Below are positions 6,063 to 14,513 of a stretch of 26,876 nt of DNA, one piece after another. The stretch comes from an uncultured Marinosulfonomonas sp. GTDB lineage: Bacteria; Pseudomonadota; Alphaproteobacteria; Rhodobacterales; Rhodobacteraceae. The stretch's first letter is position 1. Every line of letters begins with the position of its first letter. A program made the position numbers and the translations under genes. The notes beneath the pieces are model-generated. The model ran no database searches, had not been told where the DNA came from, and saw only the letters and a list, made by a program, of their open reading frames with translations. The DNA lies in the NCBI GenBank assembly GCA_947311455.1, contig CAMZKY010000116.1, positions 1 through 26,876 on the forward strand, read 5' to 3'.

Positions 6063-7985
6063 TTATGCTCCAAGACCCATTTTGATATAACCCGTTGGGC
6101 ATACATCGGCGCAAATGTGGCAGCCGATACATCTAGTGTAATCAGTTTGAACATAACGCCCGACCGTACGATCAGCCTTTTTAACACGGCTTACCGCATC
6201 TTGAGGGCAGTAAATCACGCAGTTATCACATTCGAAACACATGCCACAGGACATACAGCGCTCGCCTTCTTTTTGGGCTTGCTCTTCTGAATAGGCGATG
6301 ATGCGTTCTTCAAAGTTTCCAAGAACATCATCGGCACTGATGTGAACTTCATCACGCACTTCGCGTTTTTCAAAGGCAAAGTGGCCTTTAAACAGCTCCG
6401 TATGCTTGATGATCTGTGAATCAGAACGATCTTCGTAGTTGTGAACCGCCCAGTCTTTTTCGTCTGTCCCACTGTCGTTTGAATGATCATAGGGGCTTGG
6501 TGCTTTACCGCGTCGCTGTAATTCTTGCAGCAAGTTAAAATGCGCCACATCAACAGGTGGGCGTTTATCAATCTCGCCATCATCCAGAAATTCAGTGATC
6601 GCATCAGCCGCGATACGGCCATGGCCGATTGCAGTTGTCAGCAAGTGAGGTTTAAGGATGTCGCCACCGGCAAAATGCTTTTCATGGCCCTTAACCGCAT
6701 ATGTGCCATCAACATCCATAGAGCCACGACCATTATCGAAATCTTCCAATCCGGTGAAATCGCCAAACTGGCCAATTGCGGAAATGATAATGTCAGCTTC
6801 TAACGTAAACTCGGTGCCTTCTACGGCTTCGGGGCGATTGCCCTTCATGACGCATTCGCACATTTTCATGCCTGTTGCCATGCCGTTTTCATCAACGATC
6901 AATTCAAGTGGCATAACACCGCCTTTGATGTCAACGCCTTCGCGCAGGGCGTCTTCACGCTCGTGTTCGGCAGCTGTCATTTTTTCGACGGGGAACAAAG
7001 ACGTTAGCGTGGCATTCATACCATCGCGAACGATCGATCCGGCAACATCGTGACCCAGGAAATCGGTGTGATCCGATTGGCCTGTATCGGAAATATTTCC
7101 CAAGCGACGTGCAATGGAGGCAACATCGATTGACGTATCACCACCACCAACAACAATCACTTTTTTAGCGGTTCCAAGAACATAACCTTGGTTAAACGCA
7201 TCAAGGAAATCAACACCGTTGATGCAATTATCAGCAGCGTCCCAACCGTCAAGCGGCAGACCACGACCATTTTGTGCGCCAAGCGCCCAAAAGATTGCAT
7301 CAAATGCTTTGTCCAGTTCATCGACAGACACATCAACACCAACGCGTGTGTTCAGTTGCAATTTAACACCCATATCAATGATACGGCCAATTTCCTTGTC
7401 CAGCATATCGCGCGGTGTCCGGTATCCCGGGATACCATAACGCATCATGCCGCCAAGATCTTTGTGAGCTTCAAAAATTGTTACATCGTGGCCATCTTTG
7501 CGCATAAAGAACGCCGCGGCCAAACCAGCAGGCCCGCCACCGATAACCGCAATTTTACGACCTGTATCAGCACCAACAGCTGGGGCCTTAACACCGTTTT
7601 CATTGGCCCAATCGCCGACATATTGCTCAACCGCGTTGATACCGACATAATCGTCAACTTCGTTGCGGTTACAGCCATCTTCGCAAGGGGCAGGGCAAAC
7701 GCGGCCCATGGTAGCCGGAAACGGATTAGCAGAAACCATGCGTTCAAACGCGTATTCTTGCCATGCTTGGCCTTCGACGGGCGATTTATCCATGCCGCGT
7801 GCAATCGCCAACCAACCACGAATTTCGTGGCCAGAAGGGCAAGACCCTTGGCAAGGGGGCGTCTTGTTAATGTAAGTCGGACATTTATAGGATTTGTCCT
7901 GCGTAAAGATCTTGTCTTCCAGATCCCAATCTTCGGGCATTTCACCATCTTCATAGCGACGATAATTATTTGTTTGTCCGTCCAT
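6063..7985 (-). CDS. dsrL: DsrL, FAD-dependent iron-sulfur NAD(P)H oxidoreductase
   Basis: DsrL is a glutamate-synthase small-subunit-like flavoprotein. It acts as the physiological partner of reverse DsrAB and hands electrons from sulfide oxidation to NAD(P)+. The 640 residues show an N-terminal cysteine region (Cys35, 45, 49, 97, 101, 105) for iron-sulfur clusters. An FAD site, VIGGGPAGLAAA, follows near 147-158, with the nucleotide site VVGGGDTSIDVA near 278-289. A C-terminal ferredoxin domain has the runs CMSCGMCFECDNCVIYCP and CIGCHICADVCP. The length is close to the roughly 650 residues usual for sulfur-oxidiser DsrL. It starts six bases after dsrK with GGGGAG upstream. Its presence supports oxidative operation of the whole operon. 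Confidence 0.95.
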   Translation of the reverse strand: MDGQTNNYRRYEDGEMPEDWDLEDKIFTQDKSYKCPTYINKTPPCQGSCPSGHEIRGWLAIARGMDKSPVEGQAWQEYAFERMVSANPFPATMGRVCPAPCEDGCNRNEVDDYVGINAVEQYVGDWANENGVKAPAVGADTGRKIAVIGGGPAGLAAAFFMRKDGHDVTIFEAHKDLGGMMRYGIPGYRTPRDMLDKEIGRIIDMGVKLQLNTRVGVDVSVDELDKAFDAIFWALGAQNGRGLPLDGWDAADNCINGVDFLDAFNQGYVLGTAKKVIVVGGGDTSIDVASIARRLGNISDTGQSDHTDFLGHDVAGSIVRDGMNATLTSLFPVEKMTAAEHEREDALREGVDIKGGVMPLELIVDENGMATGMKMCECVMKGNRPEAVEGTEFTLEADIIISAIGQFGDFTGLEDFDNGRGSMDVDGTYAVKGHEKHFAGGDILKPHLLTTAIGHGRIAADAITEFLDDGEIDKRPPVDVAHFNLLQELQRRGKAPSPYDHSNDSGTDEKDWAVHNYEDRSDSQIIKHTELFKGHFAFEKREVRDEVHISADDVLGNFEERIIAYSEEQAQKEGERCMSCGMCFECDNCVIYCPQDAVSRVKKADRTVGRYVQTDYTRCIGCHICADVCPTGYIKMGLGA

Positions 7986-7990
7986 ATTTC

Positions 7991-9544
7991 TTACTCCCCT
8001 GCTGCGACCGTTTCCGGCGCGTCATCTTGTTCTGTTTCTTGTCCGTCTAGAATGACGGCATTAGCAACCAATTGGTGCACAGACATAATGTTGTCCATTT
8101 CGTAGCCATATTTTGGCATCACCTTGGAAAATTGTGTTTTACAGATTGCACAAATGGCGGCCATGTGCGTTACACCGTGATCAGCCGTCACTTGCTGAAG
8201 TGCGGTCATCCGTGGCTTGGCACCCTTGATGCGCAAATCCATCAAATCGTCGGTTAGCAAACCGCCACCGCCACCACAGCAGAACGTATTTTCACGAATC
8301 GTGTCGCGCTCCATATCGTGGAAATTGTTAACCACGGCTTTGATAACCTTGCGCGGCAAATCAAATTGGCCACCTTCTTTGCGGCCCATGGCCGAGCCAC
8401 GCGCAACATTACAGCTGTCGTGATAGGTCATGATGAATTCATCATTACGCGATTTGTCGATTTTCAGAATACCGGCGTCAATCGCGTCACTGGTGAATTC
8501 CATGATGTGCTGCGGGATCGGATAGGATTGATCAAGGAAATCAAACGGCCCCGCCAGTGTATTCAGGAAAGAATAACCGACCCGCCATGCGTGACCACAT
8601 TCGCCAAACACAATCCGCTTAACGCCCAAATCTTTAGCCGCCTGACGGATGCGCCACGATACTTCCCGCATGTTTTCGTATGACCCGATGAACATACCGA
8701 AATTCGCCGCTTCGGACGCATAAGAACTGATTGTCCAGCTGACGCCAGCGGCGTGGAATACTTTGGCATAACCCAACAAACCGTCGATATGCGGCTCGGC
8801 AAAGAAATCGGCAGACGGCGTGATCAGCAGAATATCTGCGCCTTTTACATCCAACGGTAATTTCACCGGAATACCTGTTTCGTCTTCAAGATCTTCTTCC
8901 AGATCTTCCAACGTGGCGCGCAAGGCTTTCGGGTTTAGGCCCAGATTGTTACCGGTTTTCTTAAGCTTGGCGATAATCTCGTTACAGTATTTTTGACCAA
9001 CGCCAACACTATCAAGGATTTCACGGGCCGCCATGGAAATTTCAGCGGTATCAATCCCGTAAGGGCAGGCAACGGAACACCGGCGACACTGAGAACACTG
9101 ATGATAATAGGTATACCATTCGTCCAGGACTTCTTTGGTTAGATCGCGCGCGCCCACCAGCCACGGGAAATATTTTCCTGCGAATGTGTAATAGCGACGA
9201 TAAACCGAGCGCAGCAAATCCTGACGTGCGACCGGCATGTTTTTCGGATCGCCCGTGCCAAGGAAGAAGTGGCATTTATCGGTGCAGGCGCCACATTTCA
9301 CACAGGTATCAAGGTAAACCTGAAAGGCGCGGTTTTTCTTGGCCAGTTCGCCCATTTTGGCAATTGCAACCTCTTGCCAGTTTTCCAGCAACTCACCGGG
9401 AAACCCAAGGTCTTCGTTGTGGTCTGGCGCGGCTTTAAACGAATTGGTGTCAGCCATCGCACCGCATTCCATATCGGGGATATGAAAGGGATCGCGGACA
9501 ACGTATTTTTCAGTGCCGTTTTCGTCTATTTCTAGTCTTGCCAT
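7991..9544 (-). CDS. dsrK: DsrK, HdrD-like catalytic iron-sulfur subunit of DsrMKJOP
   Basis: DsrK is the cytoplasm-facing subunit thought to handle the DsrC disulfide/dithiol using a special [4Fe-4S] cluster, like HdrB/HdrD of heterodisulfide reductase. The 517 residues contain two ferredoxin-type motifs, CVKCGACTDKC (81-91) and CSQCRRCSVAC (150-160). The CCG-type region includes GECGHAW (Cys316), HDSC (Cys378), CCGGGGG (422-428) and AICAIC (465-468). The C-terminal tail is acidic (ETEQDDAPETVAAGE). The ATG lies three bases after the dsrM stop, so the M and K subunits are tightly coupled. Confidence 0.95.
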   Translation of the reverse strand: MARLEIDENGTEKYVVRDPFHIPDMECGAMADTNSFKAAPDHNEDLGFPGELLENWQEVAIAKMGELAKKNRAFQVYLDTCVKCGACTDKCHFFLGTGDPKNMPVARQDLLRSVYRRYYTFAGKYFPWLVGARDLTKEVLDEWYTYYHQCSQCRRCSVACPYGIDTAEISMAAREILDSVGVGQKYCNEIIAKLKKTGNNLGLNPKALRATLEDLEEDLEDETGIPVKLPLDVKGADILLITPSADFFAEPHIDGLLGYAKVFHAAGVSWTISSYASEAANFGMFIGSYENMREVSWRIRQAAKDLGVKRIVFGECGHAWRVGYSFLNTLAGPFDFLDQSYPIPQHIMEFTSDAIDAGILKIDKSRNDEFIMTYHDSCNVARGSAMGRKEGGQFDLPRKVIKAVVNNFHDMERDTIRENTFCCGGGGGLLTDDLMDLRIKGAKPRMTALQQVTADHGVTHMAAICAICKTQFSKVMPKYGYEMDNIMSVHQLVANAVILDGQETEQDDAPETVAAGE

Positions 9545-9547
9545 GAC

Positions 9548-10303
9548 CTATTTCCCCTCTTCAGTAGGAATGGATTCTGGAAGGTCTTCCAATTGGCTGG
9601 CCCATGCGGACATGTGCCGGAATTCACGGGCGTTATCAACCTGCGTGCGACTGGGGGCAAAGAACAGGCCCGGCGCGTGCATCAGTTTCGATATCGGAAA
9701 GATAATCATTAGAATGGCGACAAGGCCAAGGTGAATCAAAACGCCCGGTTGCATGGGCAACTCGTTAATTTGAAAGCGCATCAAGCCAAGGAAAAACTGT
9801 TTTACCATCAGAATATCAACTGGCATCAGAAATTTCATTGATAGGCCAGTGACACCGATACCGATAAGTAACAGCAGCATCAGATAATCCGAGGGATTTG
9901 ATATATAACGGATACGGTTTACCACGATGCGGCGGGCTAGCAATCCAAGCAGACCAAGAACCATGACAAAACCGGCATAGACACCGAAAGGCTGGATCAA
10001 TTCGACCCACCACCAAACCGGTTGGGTAAAGTAACGCAAGTGACGCAACAGAACCAAAAGCATTCCATAATGAAACAGGATCGCAAATATCCAGATCCAG
10101 CGATTGGATTTGAACAGGCTTTCAAACATGGTCACTTCGCGACCCATGCGTTGGACAACACCGGCACGCGTTCGTGGCGCCGGTGAAACTGGTATCTTTA
10201 ACGGCGCAGGTGTGCGGGCGTATTTTAGCACCTTCATCCCTGTGCCCACGATCAGGAGGATCGTAGCAATATAGAACAGCACTGCATATAGCGTTGACAA
10301 CAC
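9548..10303 (-). CDS. dsrM: DsrM, NarI-like dihaem cytochrome b of DsrMKJOP
   Basis: DsrM is the membrane cytochrome b that connects DsrK with the quinone pool. The 251-residue protein shows about five membrane segments near residues 2-23, 69-87, 101-123, 139-160 and 187-207, as in the NarI family. His78, His88, His191 and His209 lie in or next to helices and are candidate ligands for two b haems. It begins with GTG (complement of 10301-10303) behind a strong GGGAGG site eight bases away. The 62-base gap from dsrC contains a short AT-rich hairpin. Confidence 0.92.
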   Translation of the reverse strand: MLSTLYAVLFYIATILLIVGTGMKVLKYARTPAPLKIPVSPAPRTRAGVVQRMGREVTMFESLFKSNRWIWIFAILFHYGMLLVLLRHLRYFTQPVWWWVELIQPFGVYAGFVMVLGLLGLLARRIVVNRIRYISNPSDYLMLLLLIGIGVTGLSMKFLMPVDILMVKQFFLGLMRFQINELPMQPGVLIHLGLVAILMIIFPISKLMHAPGLFFAPSRTQVDNAREFRHMSAWASQLEDLPESIPTEEGK

Positions 10304-10332
10304 TTTAAGTCCTCCCAGACCGTAGTCACTTA

Positions 10333-10349
10333 AAATAACAAAGTTATTT
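10333..10349 (-). other. AT-rich hairpin between dsrC and dsrM
   Basis: AAATAAC and GTTATTT form a perfect 7-bp stem around a 3-base loop in the 62-base dsrC-dsrM gap. On the minus strand it is followed by TTAAGTG, not a T-run. It could partly terminate or protect the upstream mRNA, so that dsrC is made in excess over the membrane complex. That role is inferred. Confidence 0.4.
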
Positions 10350-10365
10350 CAGTTCGTTAGATAGA

Positions 10366-10698
10366 TTATACGCAACCAGTTGGTTTAGGCAGACCAGCGA
10401 TTTTACAGGCTTGCTTTGCCGGGCCGTATGGGAACAGTTCGTACATGTACTTGTTGTTACCAACTTCTGGGCCCATTGATTTTTTGATAGATTTAATCAA
10501 CACGCGAACAGCTGGCGCAATTTGATACTCTTCATAGTAATCACGTAGGAAGTTAACCACTGCCCAATGCTCGTCAGTCATATCAACTTCTTCAGCCTTG
10601 GCGATAACGGCACCCAATTCAGGAGTCCATTCACCAAGATTTGTGATGTAACCTTCTTCGTCCGTTGCGATTTCTTGTCCGTCTACTTCGTATGCCAT
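10366..10698 (-). CDS. dsrC: DsrC, sulfur-carrying substrate protein of dissimilatory sulfite reductase
   Basis: DsrC carries sulfur on its flexible C-terminal arm. It is loaded by DsrEFH/TusA, presents sulfur to DsrAB and is reoxidised by DsrMKJOP. The 110-residue protein ends QACKIAGLPKPTGCV. The penultimate Cys109 and Cys98, eleven residues earlier, are both present, which defines a full DsrC rather than a single-cysteine TusE-like protein. The segment EEYQIAPAVRVL is also typical of the family. AAGGAG lies seven bases before the ATG, one of the best ribosome binding sites in the operon. It follows dsrH by 49 bases. Confidence 0.97.
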   Translation of the reverse strand: MAYEVDGQEIATDEEGYITNLGEWTPELGAVIAKAEEVDMTDEHWAVVNFLRDYYEEYQIAPAVRVLIKSIKKSMGPEVGNNKYMYELFPYGPAKQACKIAGLPKPTGCV

Positions 10699-10747
10699 GA
10701 TAAGGCTCCTTAAATTTGATCGTGTGTTTCTATTAGTTCACTTCGAC

Positions 10748-11056
10748 TTAAAGCCAAGCTTGCGTGCGATCGTGGCTGGCTGCTAGTTCAACAAAGCCAG
10801 CATAATCGACGGTTTTAACACCGTCCATTAGGCGTGACGCCGCAATCCCGCGAGCCTTCATATCAGGCTCAAGAACAGCCAGCGTGACTGCCCCGCCAAG
10901 GCCTGCAACAGCCTCCGCCAAACCCGTACCCGAAGCGCCGCCATAAACGCCGTCTTCGATCATTAACACTGTATCACCCGCTTTTGCGTGACCAAGGCAG
11001 CTAAGAAGTGCCTGTGTCGCGAAGGGAGATTTGTTTACTGTGTGTAGCGTAGCCAT
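10748..11056 (-). CDS. dsrH: DsrH, TusB-like subunit of the DsrEFH sulfurtransferase
   Basis: DsrH is one of three subunits of the DsrE2F2H2 hexamer that relays sulfur between TusA and DsrC. The 102-residue product begins MATLHTVNKSPFATQALLSC. Its Cys20 corresponds to the conserved cysteine of Allochromatium DsrH. The next segment, DTVLMIEDGVYGG, fits the TusB/DsrH fold. TAGGAGG lies upstream of the ATG, nine bases after dsrF. Presence of dsrEFH is a marker of oxidative-type Dsr systems. Confidence 0.93.
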   Translation of the reverse strand: MATLHTVNKSPFATQALLSCLGHAKAGDTVLMIEDGVYGGASGTGLAEAVAGLGGAVTLAVLEPDMKARGIAASRLMDGVKTVDYAGFVELAASHDRTQAWL

Positions 11057-11065
11057 ATCTACCTC

Positions 11066-11476
11066 CTAAAAGCTTAGAACAACGTCTTGGTCGCCCATGA
11101 CGTCGGCCATTTCGGCGCGCGAAACAAAGATCAGTGATGGCTTTTCAGCGTAATCATCATCTTCGTCTTCGTAGGTGATTTCTTGCAAATCTTCAGCCGT
11201 CAGGCCGCGTTCCGCGAGAGATTCTTTTTCAACGTAAAGTTTGGTTACTTCGTAATCGCCAAGCGCACGGAAAGTGGGTGAGAAATTTTTCACGCCAATT
11301 TCTTTGGTATCCTGGGATTTCACCAACTGGAACACACCGTCATCCAAAAATGCCAAGCTAACATCTAGATCAAACGCCGCGCCAATCAGCACAACTTCCA
11401 AACTTTCCAAGGCGTAAATCGTGCCATACGGCGCTTTGCGATTTACATAGAGGAATTTTTTTACACCATCTGTCAT
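11066..11476 (-). CDS. dsrF: DsrF, TusC-like subunit of the DsrEFH sulfurtransferase
   Basis: DsrF is the structural, TusC-like partner in the DsrEFH hexamer. The 136-residue sequence has the family N-terminus KFLYVNRKAPYGTIYALESL and no cysteine, which agrees with its non-catalytic role. A strongly acidic stretch, YEDEDDDYAEK, near residues 101-111 stands out and may be a surface loop. The ATG sits behind GGGGGAAA, nine bases after the dsrE stop. Confidence 0.93.
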   Translation of the reverse strand: MTDGVKKFLYVNRKAPYGTIYALESLEVVLIGAAFDLDVSLAFLDDGVFQLVKSQDTKEIGVKNFSPTFRALGDYEVTKLYVEKESLAERGLTAEDLQEITYEDEDDDYAEKPSLIFVSRAEMADVMGDQDVVLSF

Positions 11477-11485
11477 GTTTTCCCC

Positions 11486-11878
11486 CTAATCCCCGAATGT
11501 CATCAAACGATCGGTTTCGATACCCATCTCGATCAACTGACCAAGACCGGAAATCCGGAAACCTTCGGCGATATTGCTGGCGTCTTTGCCTTGGCGATCC
11601 GCCTCGTTTTGATCCAGCAGCCCACGACGCTGTGCAGCGGCGATACAGATCACCAGATCAATTTTGTGTTCAGCCGCAAGGGTTGTCCACTGTTGTTGAA
11701 TGTTCCGTTCATCCTGTGGCGGAATCGACAGGCGTGTGCCGACGTTAACACCATCATGGTAAAAGAAAACACGAGGGACTTCGTGCCCTGCCGCAAGCGC
11801 GGCAGAGACAAAATGGAAAGCCGTATCAGACGCCTGATGCGTATAAGGGCCTTCACTTATAAGAATTCCAAACTTCAC
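11486..11878 (-). CDS. dsrE: DsrE, persulfide-carrying subunit of the DsrEFH sulfurtransferase
   Basis: DsrE is the TusD-like active subunit of DsrEFH and carries the sulfur as a persulfide. The 130-residue product has Cys78 in DLVICIAAAQRRG, at the same number as the active cysteine of Allochromatium DsrE. The N-terminus KFGILISEGPYTHQASDTAF is typical. The start is a GTG (complement of 11876-11878) with GAGG about nine bases upstream, 13 bases after the dsrB stop. The genes E-F-H-C are closely packed, consistent with joint synthesis of the relay and its acceptor. Confidence 0.94.
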   Translation of the reverse strand: MKFGILISEGPYTHQASDTAFHFVSAALAAGHEVPRVFFYHDGVNVGTRLSIPPQDERNIQQQWTTLAAEHKIDLVICIAAAQRRGLLDQNEADRQGKDASNIAEGFRISGLGQLIEMGIETDRLMTFGD

Positions 11879-11891
11879 TTTTTCAAGCCTC

Positions 11892-12974
11892 TTAGAAATG
11901 GATATGTGCAGAAGAGTTCATCGTCTTGCGCGCACCTGTCCATGTATCAAGATGGTGCTTGGTGAACGCTAGATCGGTTAATTCAAAGAACCGGCTCCAA
12001 CCGATACGTTCGATCCATTCGCCCATACGTTCCCATGGCTTGGCATCATCTTTGTAAGCGTGCACAATTTTCTTAACCACAGCGTTCACTTCTGGCCAAT
12101 GCGGCGCATTGTTCGGAAGGTTGGCAACAGCCAATTTGTGGAATGTCGGTTTTGTACGGGCATTCGAGTGCTTACCACCAACCCAGATCGCAATTTTTGT
12201 GCTTTCGTCGCCGTTAATTTGCATCGGCGGACAAGGTGGGTAACAGGCCCCACAGCAAACGCATTTCTTTTCGTCGATTTCAAGCGTTGGCTTGCCGTCA
12301 ACCATCGCAGGGCGAATGGCAGCAACAGGGCAACGGGCCACAACAGCAGGGCGCTCACAAACATTGGCAACCAGATCGTGGTTGATTTTTGGTGGTTTGG
12401 TGTATTGCACGTTAACCGCGATATCACCTTGGCCACCACAGTTGATCTGACAACAAGATGTTGTGATACGAACGCGGTTCGGCATTTTTTCCTGGATGAA
12501 TTCCTCATGGAGCATGTCCATCAGGCCTTTCACAACACCGGAAGCATCGGTACCTGGAATATCGCAGTGCAACCAACCTTGAGTGTGCGAGATCATCGTA
12601 ACCGATGCGCCTGTGCCGCCGATCGGGAAGCCATGCTCGCCCAATTTTGCGATTAAAGGCTCTACTTTGGCTTGATCGGCAACCATGTATTCAATGTTTG
12701 AACGCGTGGTGAAACGAACGTGGCCATCAGCATATTCGTCACCGATGTCACATAGCAAACGGATAGTATAAACATCCATTTGGCGTTGTGTACCGGCGCG
12801 CACTGTCCAGATTTCTTCGCCTGTTTTTGAAACGTGGTGCAAAACACCGGGCTTTGGACGATCGTGATAGGCCCAATTTCCGTGGTTCTTTTCCAGAACG
12901 GGGTGCATGTATTGGTGGTGATCCGGAACGCCAACCTCATCGGCCGGGCGCGGAGTTGTAGCAACTGTGCTCAT
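11892..12974 (-). CDS. dsrB: Dissimilatory (reverse) sulfite reductase beta subunit
   Basis: DsrB with DsrA forms the alpha2beta2 enzyme carrying sirohaem coupled to [4Fe-4S]. In this context it oxidises DsrC-bound sulfur to sulfite. The 360-residue protein contains Cys137 in GWLHCD and TSCCQINCGGQGD (Cys174, 175, 179) for the sirohaem-linked cluster. An inserted ferredoxin domain has CVCCGACYPPCPP around 238-249, preceded by CERPAVVARCP. These follow the DsrB family pattern. GGGAGAAT lies before the ATG. It is 63 bases downstream of dsrA, in the invariant A-B order. Confidence 0.97.
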   Translation of the reverse strand: MSTVATTPRPADEVGVPDHHQYMHPVLEKNHGNWAYHDRPKPGVLHHVSKTGEEIWTVRAGTQRQMDVYTIRLLCDIGDEYADGHVRFTTRSNIEYMVADQAKVEPLIAKLGEHGFPIGGTGASVTMISHTQGWLHCDIPGTDASGVVKGLMDMLHEEFIQEKMPNRVRITTSCCQINCGGQGDIAVNVQYTKPPKINHDLVANVCERPAVVARCPVAAIRPAMVDGKPTLEIDEKKCVCCGACYPPCPPMQINGDESTKIAIWVGGKHSNARTKPTFHKLAVANLPNNAPHWPEVNAVVKKIVHAYKDDAKPWERMGEWIERIGWSRFFELTDLAFTKHHLDTWTGARKTMNSSAHIHF

Positions 12975-13037
12975 GTTATTCTCCCTAATACTCTGGCCGC
13001 GCGAACGCGACGCAGAGGTTTTTATCTTAAATGCGGA

Positions 13038-14336
13038 TTAGGCGTCTACGGTTAGACCAGCCTCGTTAGCTTTACGCTCAAACCATTTTGCCGCTTCTTC
13101 ATCAAAGTCATCCGTACGAACATAGCTAGATGTCCGTGGGTGATTGACCATGTTTGGATCAGCTTCGACACCAACAGCCTCAAGAAAATCAGGTAGGCCG
13201 ATACGGTCGATTGTTTCACCGATGCGCTCATGCTCTAGAGCGTTATCAGCAAAGAACTCGATGCATGTTTCCGCAAACTCTTCCAACTCATCGTAATCTT
13301 CTTGAGTTTCCAGTTTTTGGAATGGTTTAATCATGATGCCCATCATATCGCCAACTTTAAGCGAACGCTTACCACCGATCATAACCGACACACCTTTGTC
13401 GTCACCAGGTGACAGGGCTTTGGTCATGACGTTGATACAGTGCATGCAGCGAACACACGATTTGTTGTCGATAGTCAATGTGTCATCATCATTCAACGAA
13501 ACAGCACGTGTTGGGCACATGGAAACAACTGTATCAATCGTGTATTTACGACCCCAGCGTTTGATGTGTTTTTTCACTTCATCTTGGTTGATCTTGATGT
13601 CATCACGCCACGTTCCGATAACCGCAAAATCGGCACGGTGAACTGCGTTTACACAGTCATTACCACAACCCGAGAATTTAAATTTAAATTTGTAAGGCAG
13701 TGAAGGACGGTGCATTTCATCAAGGAATGCGTTGATGATCTGACGGTGGGCTTTACCCTCGTCAAAACAAGAATGCTCACAACGAGCTGCACCAACGCAG
13801 CTCATGGCAGTGCGAAGTGCAGGGCCAGCGCCCCCCAGATCGAAGCCAAGTTCGTTGATCGCATCAAATGCGGCTTGCGTGTTTTCTGATGTACACCCTT
13901 GCAACATGATGTCGCCGGATTGGCCGTGCAGCGCGATCAGGCCAGAGCCGTGCTCTTCCCAGATATCGCAAAGCTTGCGCAGAATTTCAGTTGTATAATG
14001 AAAGCCGGGAGGCGGCATAACACGCAGCGTATGGAACTCTTTTGATTCCGGAAATTTATCCGCAACTTCGGAATAACGAGGGATGATACCGCCGCCATAC
14101 CCATAAACAGAAACAACGCCACCCTTCCAAAAGCCTTTACGCTCTTCGTAAGAGTGATTCAGCTGACCCATAAGATCGTTCATCATCGGCGCATATTTTT
14201 CGCCCTTGGAATCACGCAGGCGTTTAAGACCTGTTACAAAAGAGGGCCAAGGGCCGTCTTCTAGCTGGTCCAACATTGGTGTTGGGTGAATATCACCTTC
14301 GTGCACTTTTCCGTCTTTTGGATCGCCGTCTTTCAT
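13038..14336 (-). CDS. dsrA: Dissimilatory (reverse) sulfite reductase alpha subunit
   Basis: DsrA is the alpha subunit of the sirohaem enzyme and the first gene of the 13-gene operon. I start it at the ATG complementary to 14334-14336, giving 432 residues beginning MKDGDPKDGKVHEGDIHP. AGGGAGAG lies directly upstream. The in-frame start at 14369 would add 11 residues and lacks such a site. The sirohaem/[4Fe-4S] cysteines are C-x5-C (180, 186) in SCVGAARCEHSC and C-x3-C (224, 228) in SGCGNDC. A ferredoxin insert has MCPTRAV (Cys274) and CVRCMHC (294-300). The accompanying dsrEFH and dsrL indicate the oxidative type. Confidence 0.97.
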   Translation of the reverse strand: MKDGDPKDGKVHEGDIHPTPMLDQLEDGPWPSFVTGLKRLRDSKGEKYAPMMNDLMGQLNHSYEERKGFWKGGVVSVYGYGGGIIPRYSEVADKFPESKEFHTLRVMPPPGFHYTTEILRKLCDIWEEHGSGLIALHGQSGDIMLQGCTSENTQAAFDAINELGFDLGGAGPALRTAMSCVGAARCEHSCFDEGKAHRQIINAFLDEMHRPSLPYKFKFKFSGCGNDCVNAVHRADFAVIGTWRDDIKINQDEVKKHIKRWGRKYTIDTVVSMCPTRAVSLNDDDTLTIDNKSCVRCMHCINVMTKALSPGDDKGVSVMIGGKRSLKVGDMMGIMIKPFQKLETQEDYDELEEFAETCIEFFADNALEHERIGETIDRIGLPDFLEAVGVEADPNMVNHPRTSSYVRTDDFDEEAAKWFERKANEAGLTVDA

Positions 14337-14388
14337 AGTATCTCTCCCTAGTCGCGCGTTTAACATCAAGGCTCACGCCTTAAAATTG

Positions 14389-14404
14389 ATATTGGCACCC
14401 AAAT
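14389..14404. promoter_or_regulatory. Candidate dyad site, copy 1, in the dsrA leader
   Basis: ATATTGGCACCCAAAT has TTGG/CCAA symmetry and resembles, in reverse orientation and with a 2-base difference, the site at 14514-14527. It lies about 70 bases downstream of the proposed dsrA -10 box. A regulator site is inferred from the repetition only. Confidence 0.3.
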
Positions 14405-14473
14405 TTGGATGATCCTCCCCTATAGCACACGATGGCCAAAAAGGTTAAAAATCGGATGCCTTGTCTTCTCATC

Positions 14474-14501
14474 ATTTTATATCTGTATTTTTGAATGTAA
14501 A
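14474..14501 (-). promoter_or_regulatory. Probable promoter of the dsr operon
   Basis: On the minus strand, TTTACA (14496-14501) and TAAAAT (14474-14479) are separated by 16 bases, close to the consensus for the housekeeping sigma factor. This predicts a leader of about 130 bases before dsrA. The intergenic region is visibly A+T-rich, so a chance match is possible. Confidence 0.45.
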
Positions 14502-14513
14502 GAATAAAGCTGC

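Noticed and set aside
5621..6187. Longer DsrJ starting at 6187
   Set aside because: The extra 43 residues overlap the dsrL ferredoxin domain and would bury the signal peptide. The ATG at 6058 has a good ribosome binding site and begins a proper Sec signal.
7188..8105. 305-codon open frame on the plus strand
   Set aside because: It lies antisense to dsrL and the end of dsrK, whose iron-sulfur and FAD motifs are clear. The antisense product has no family features.
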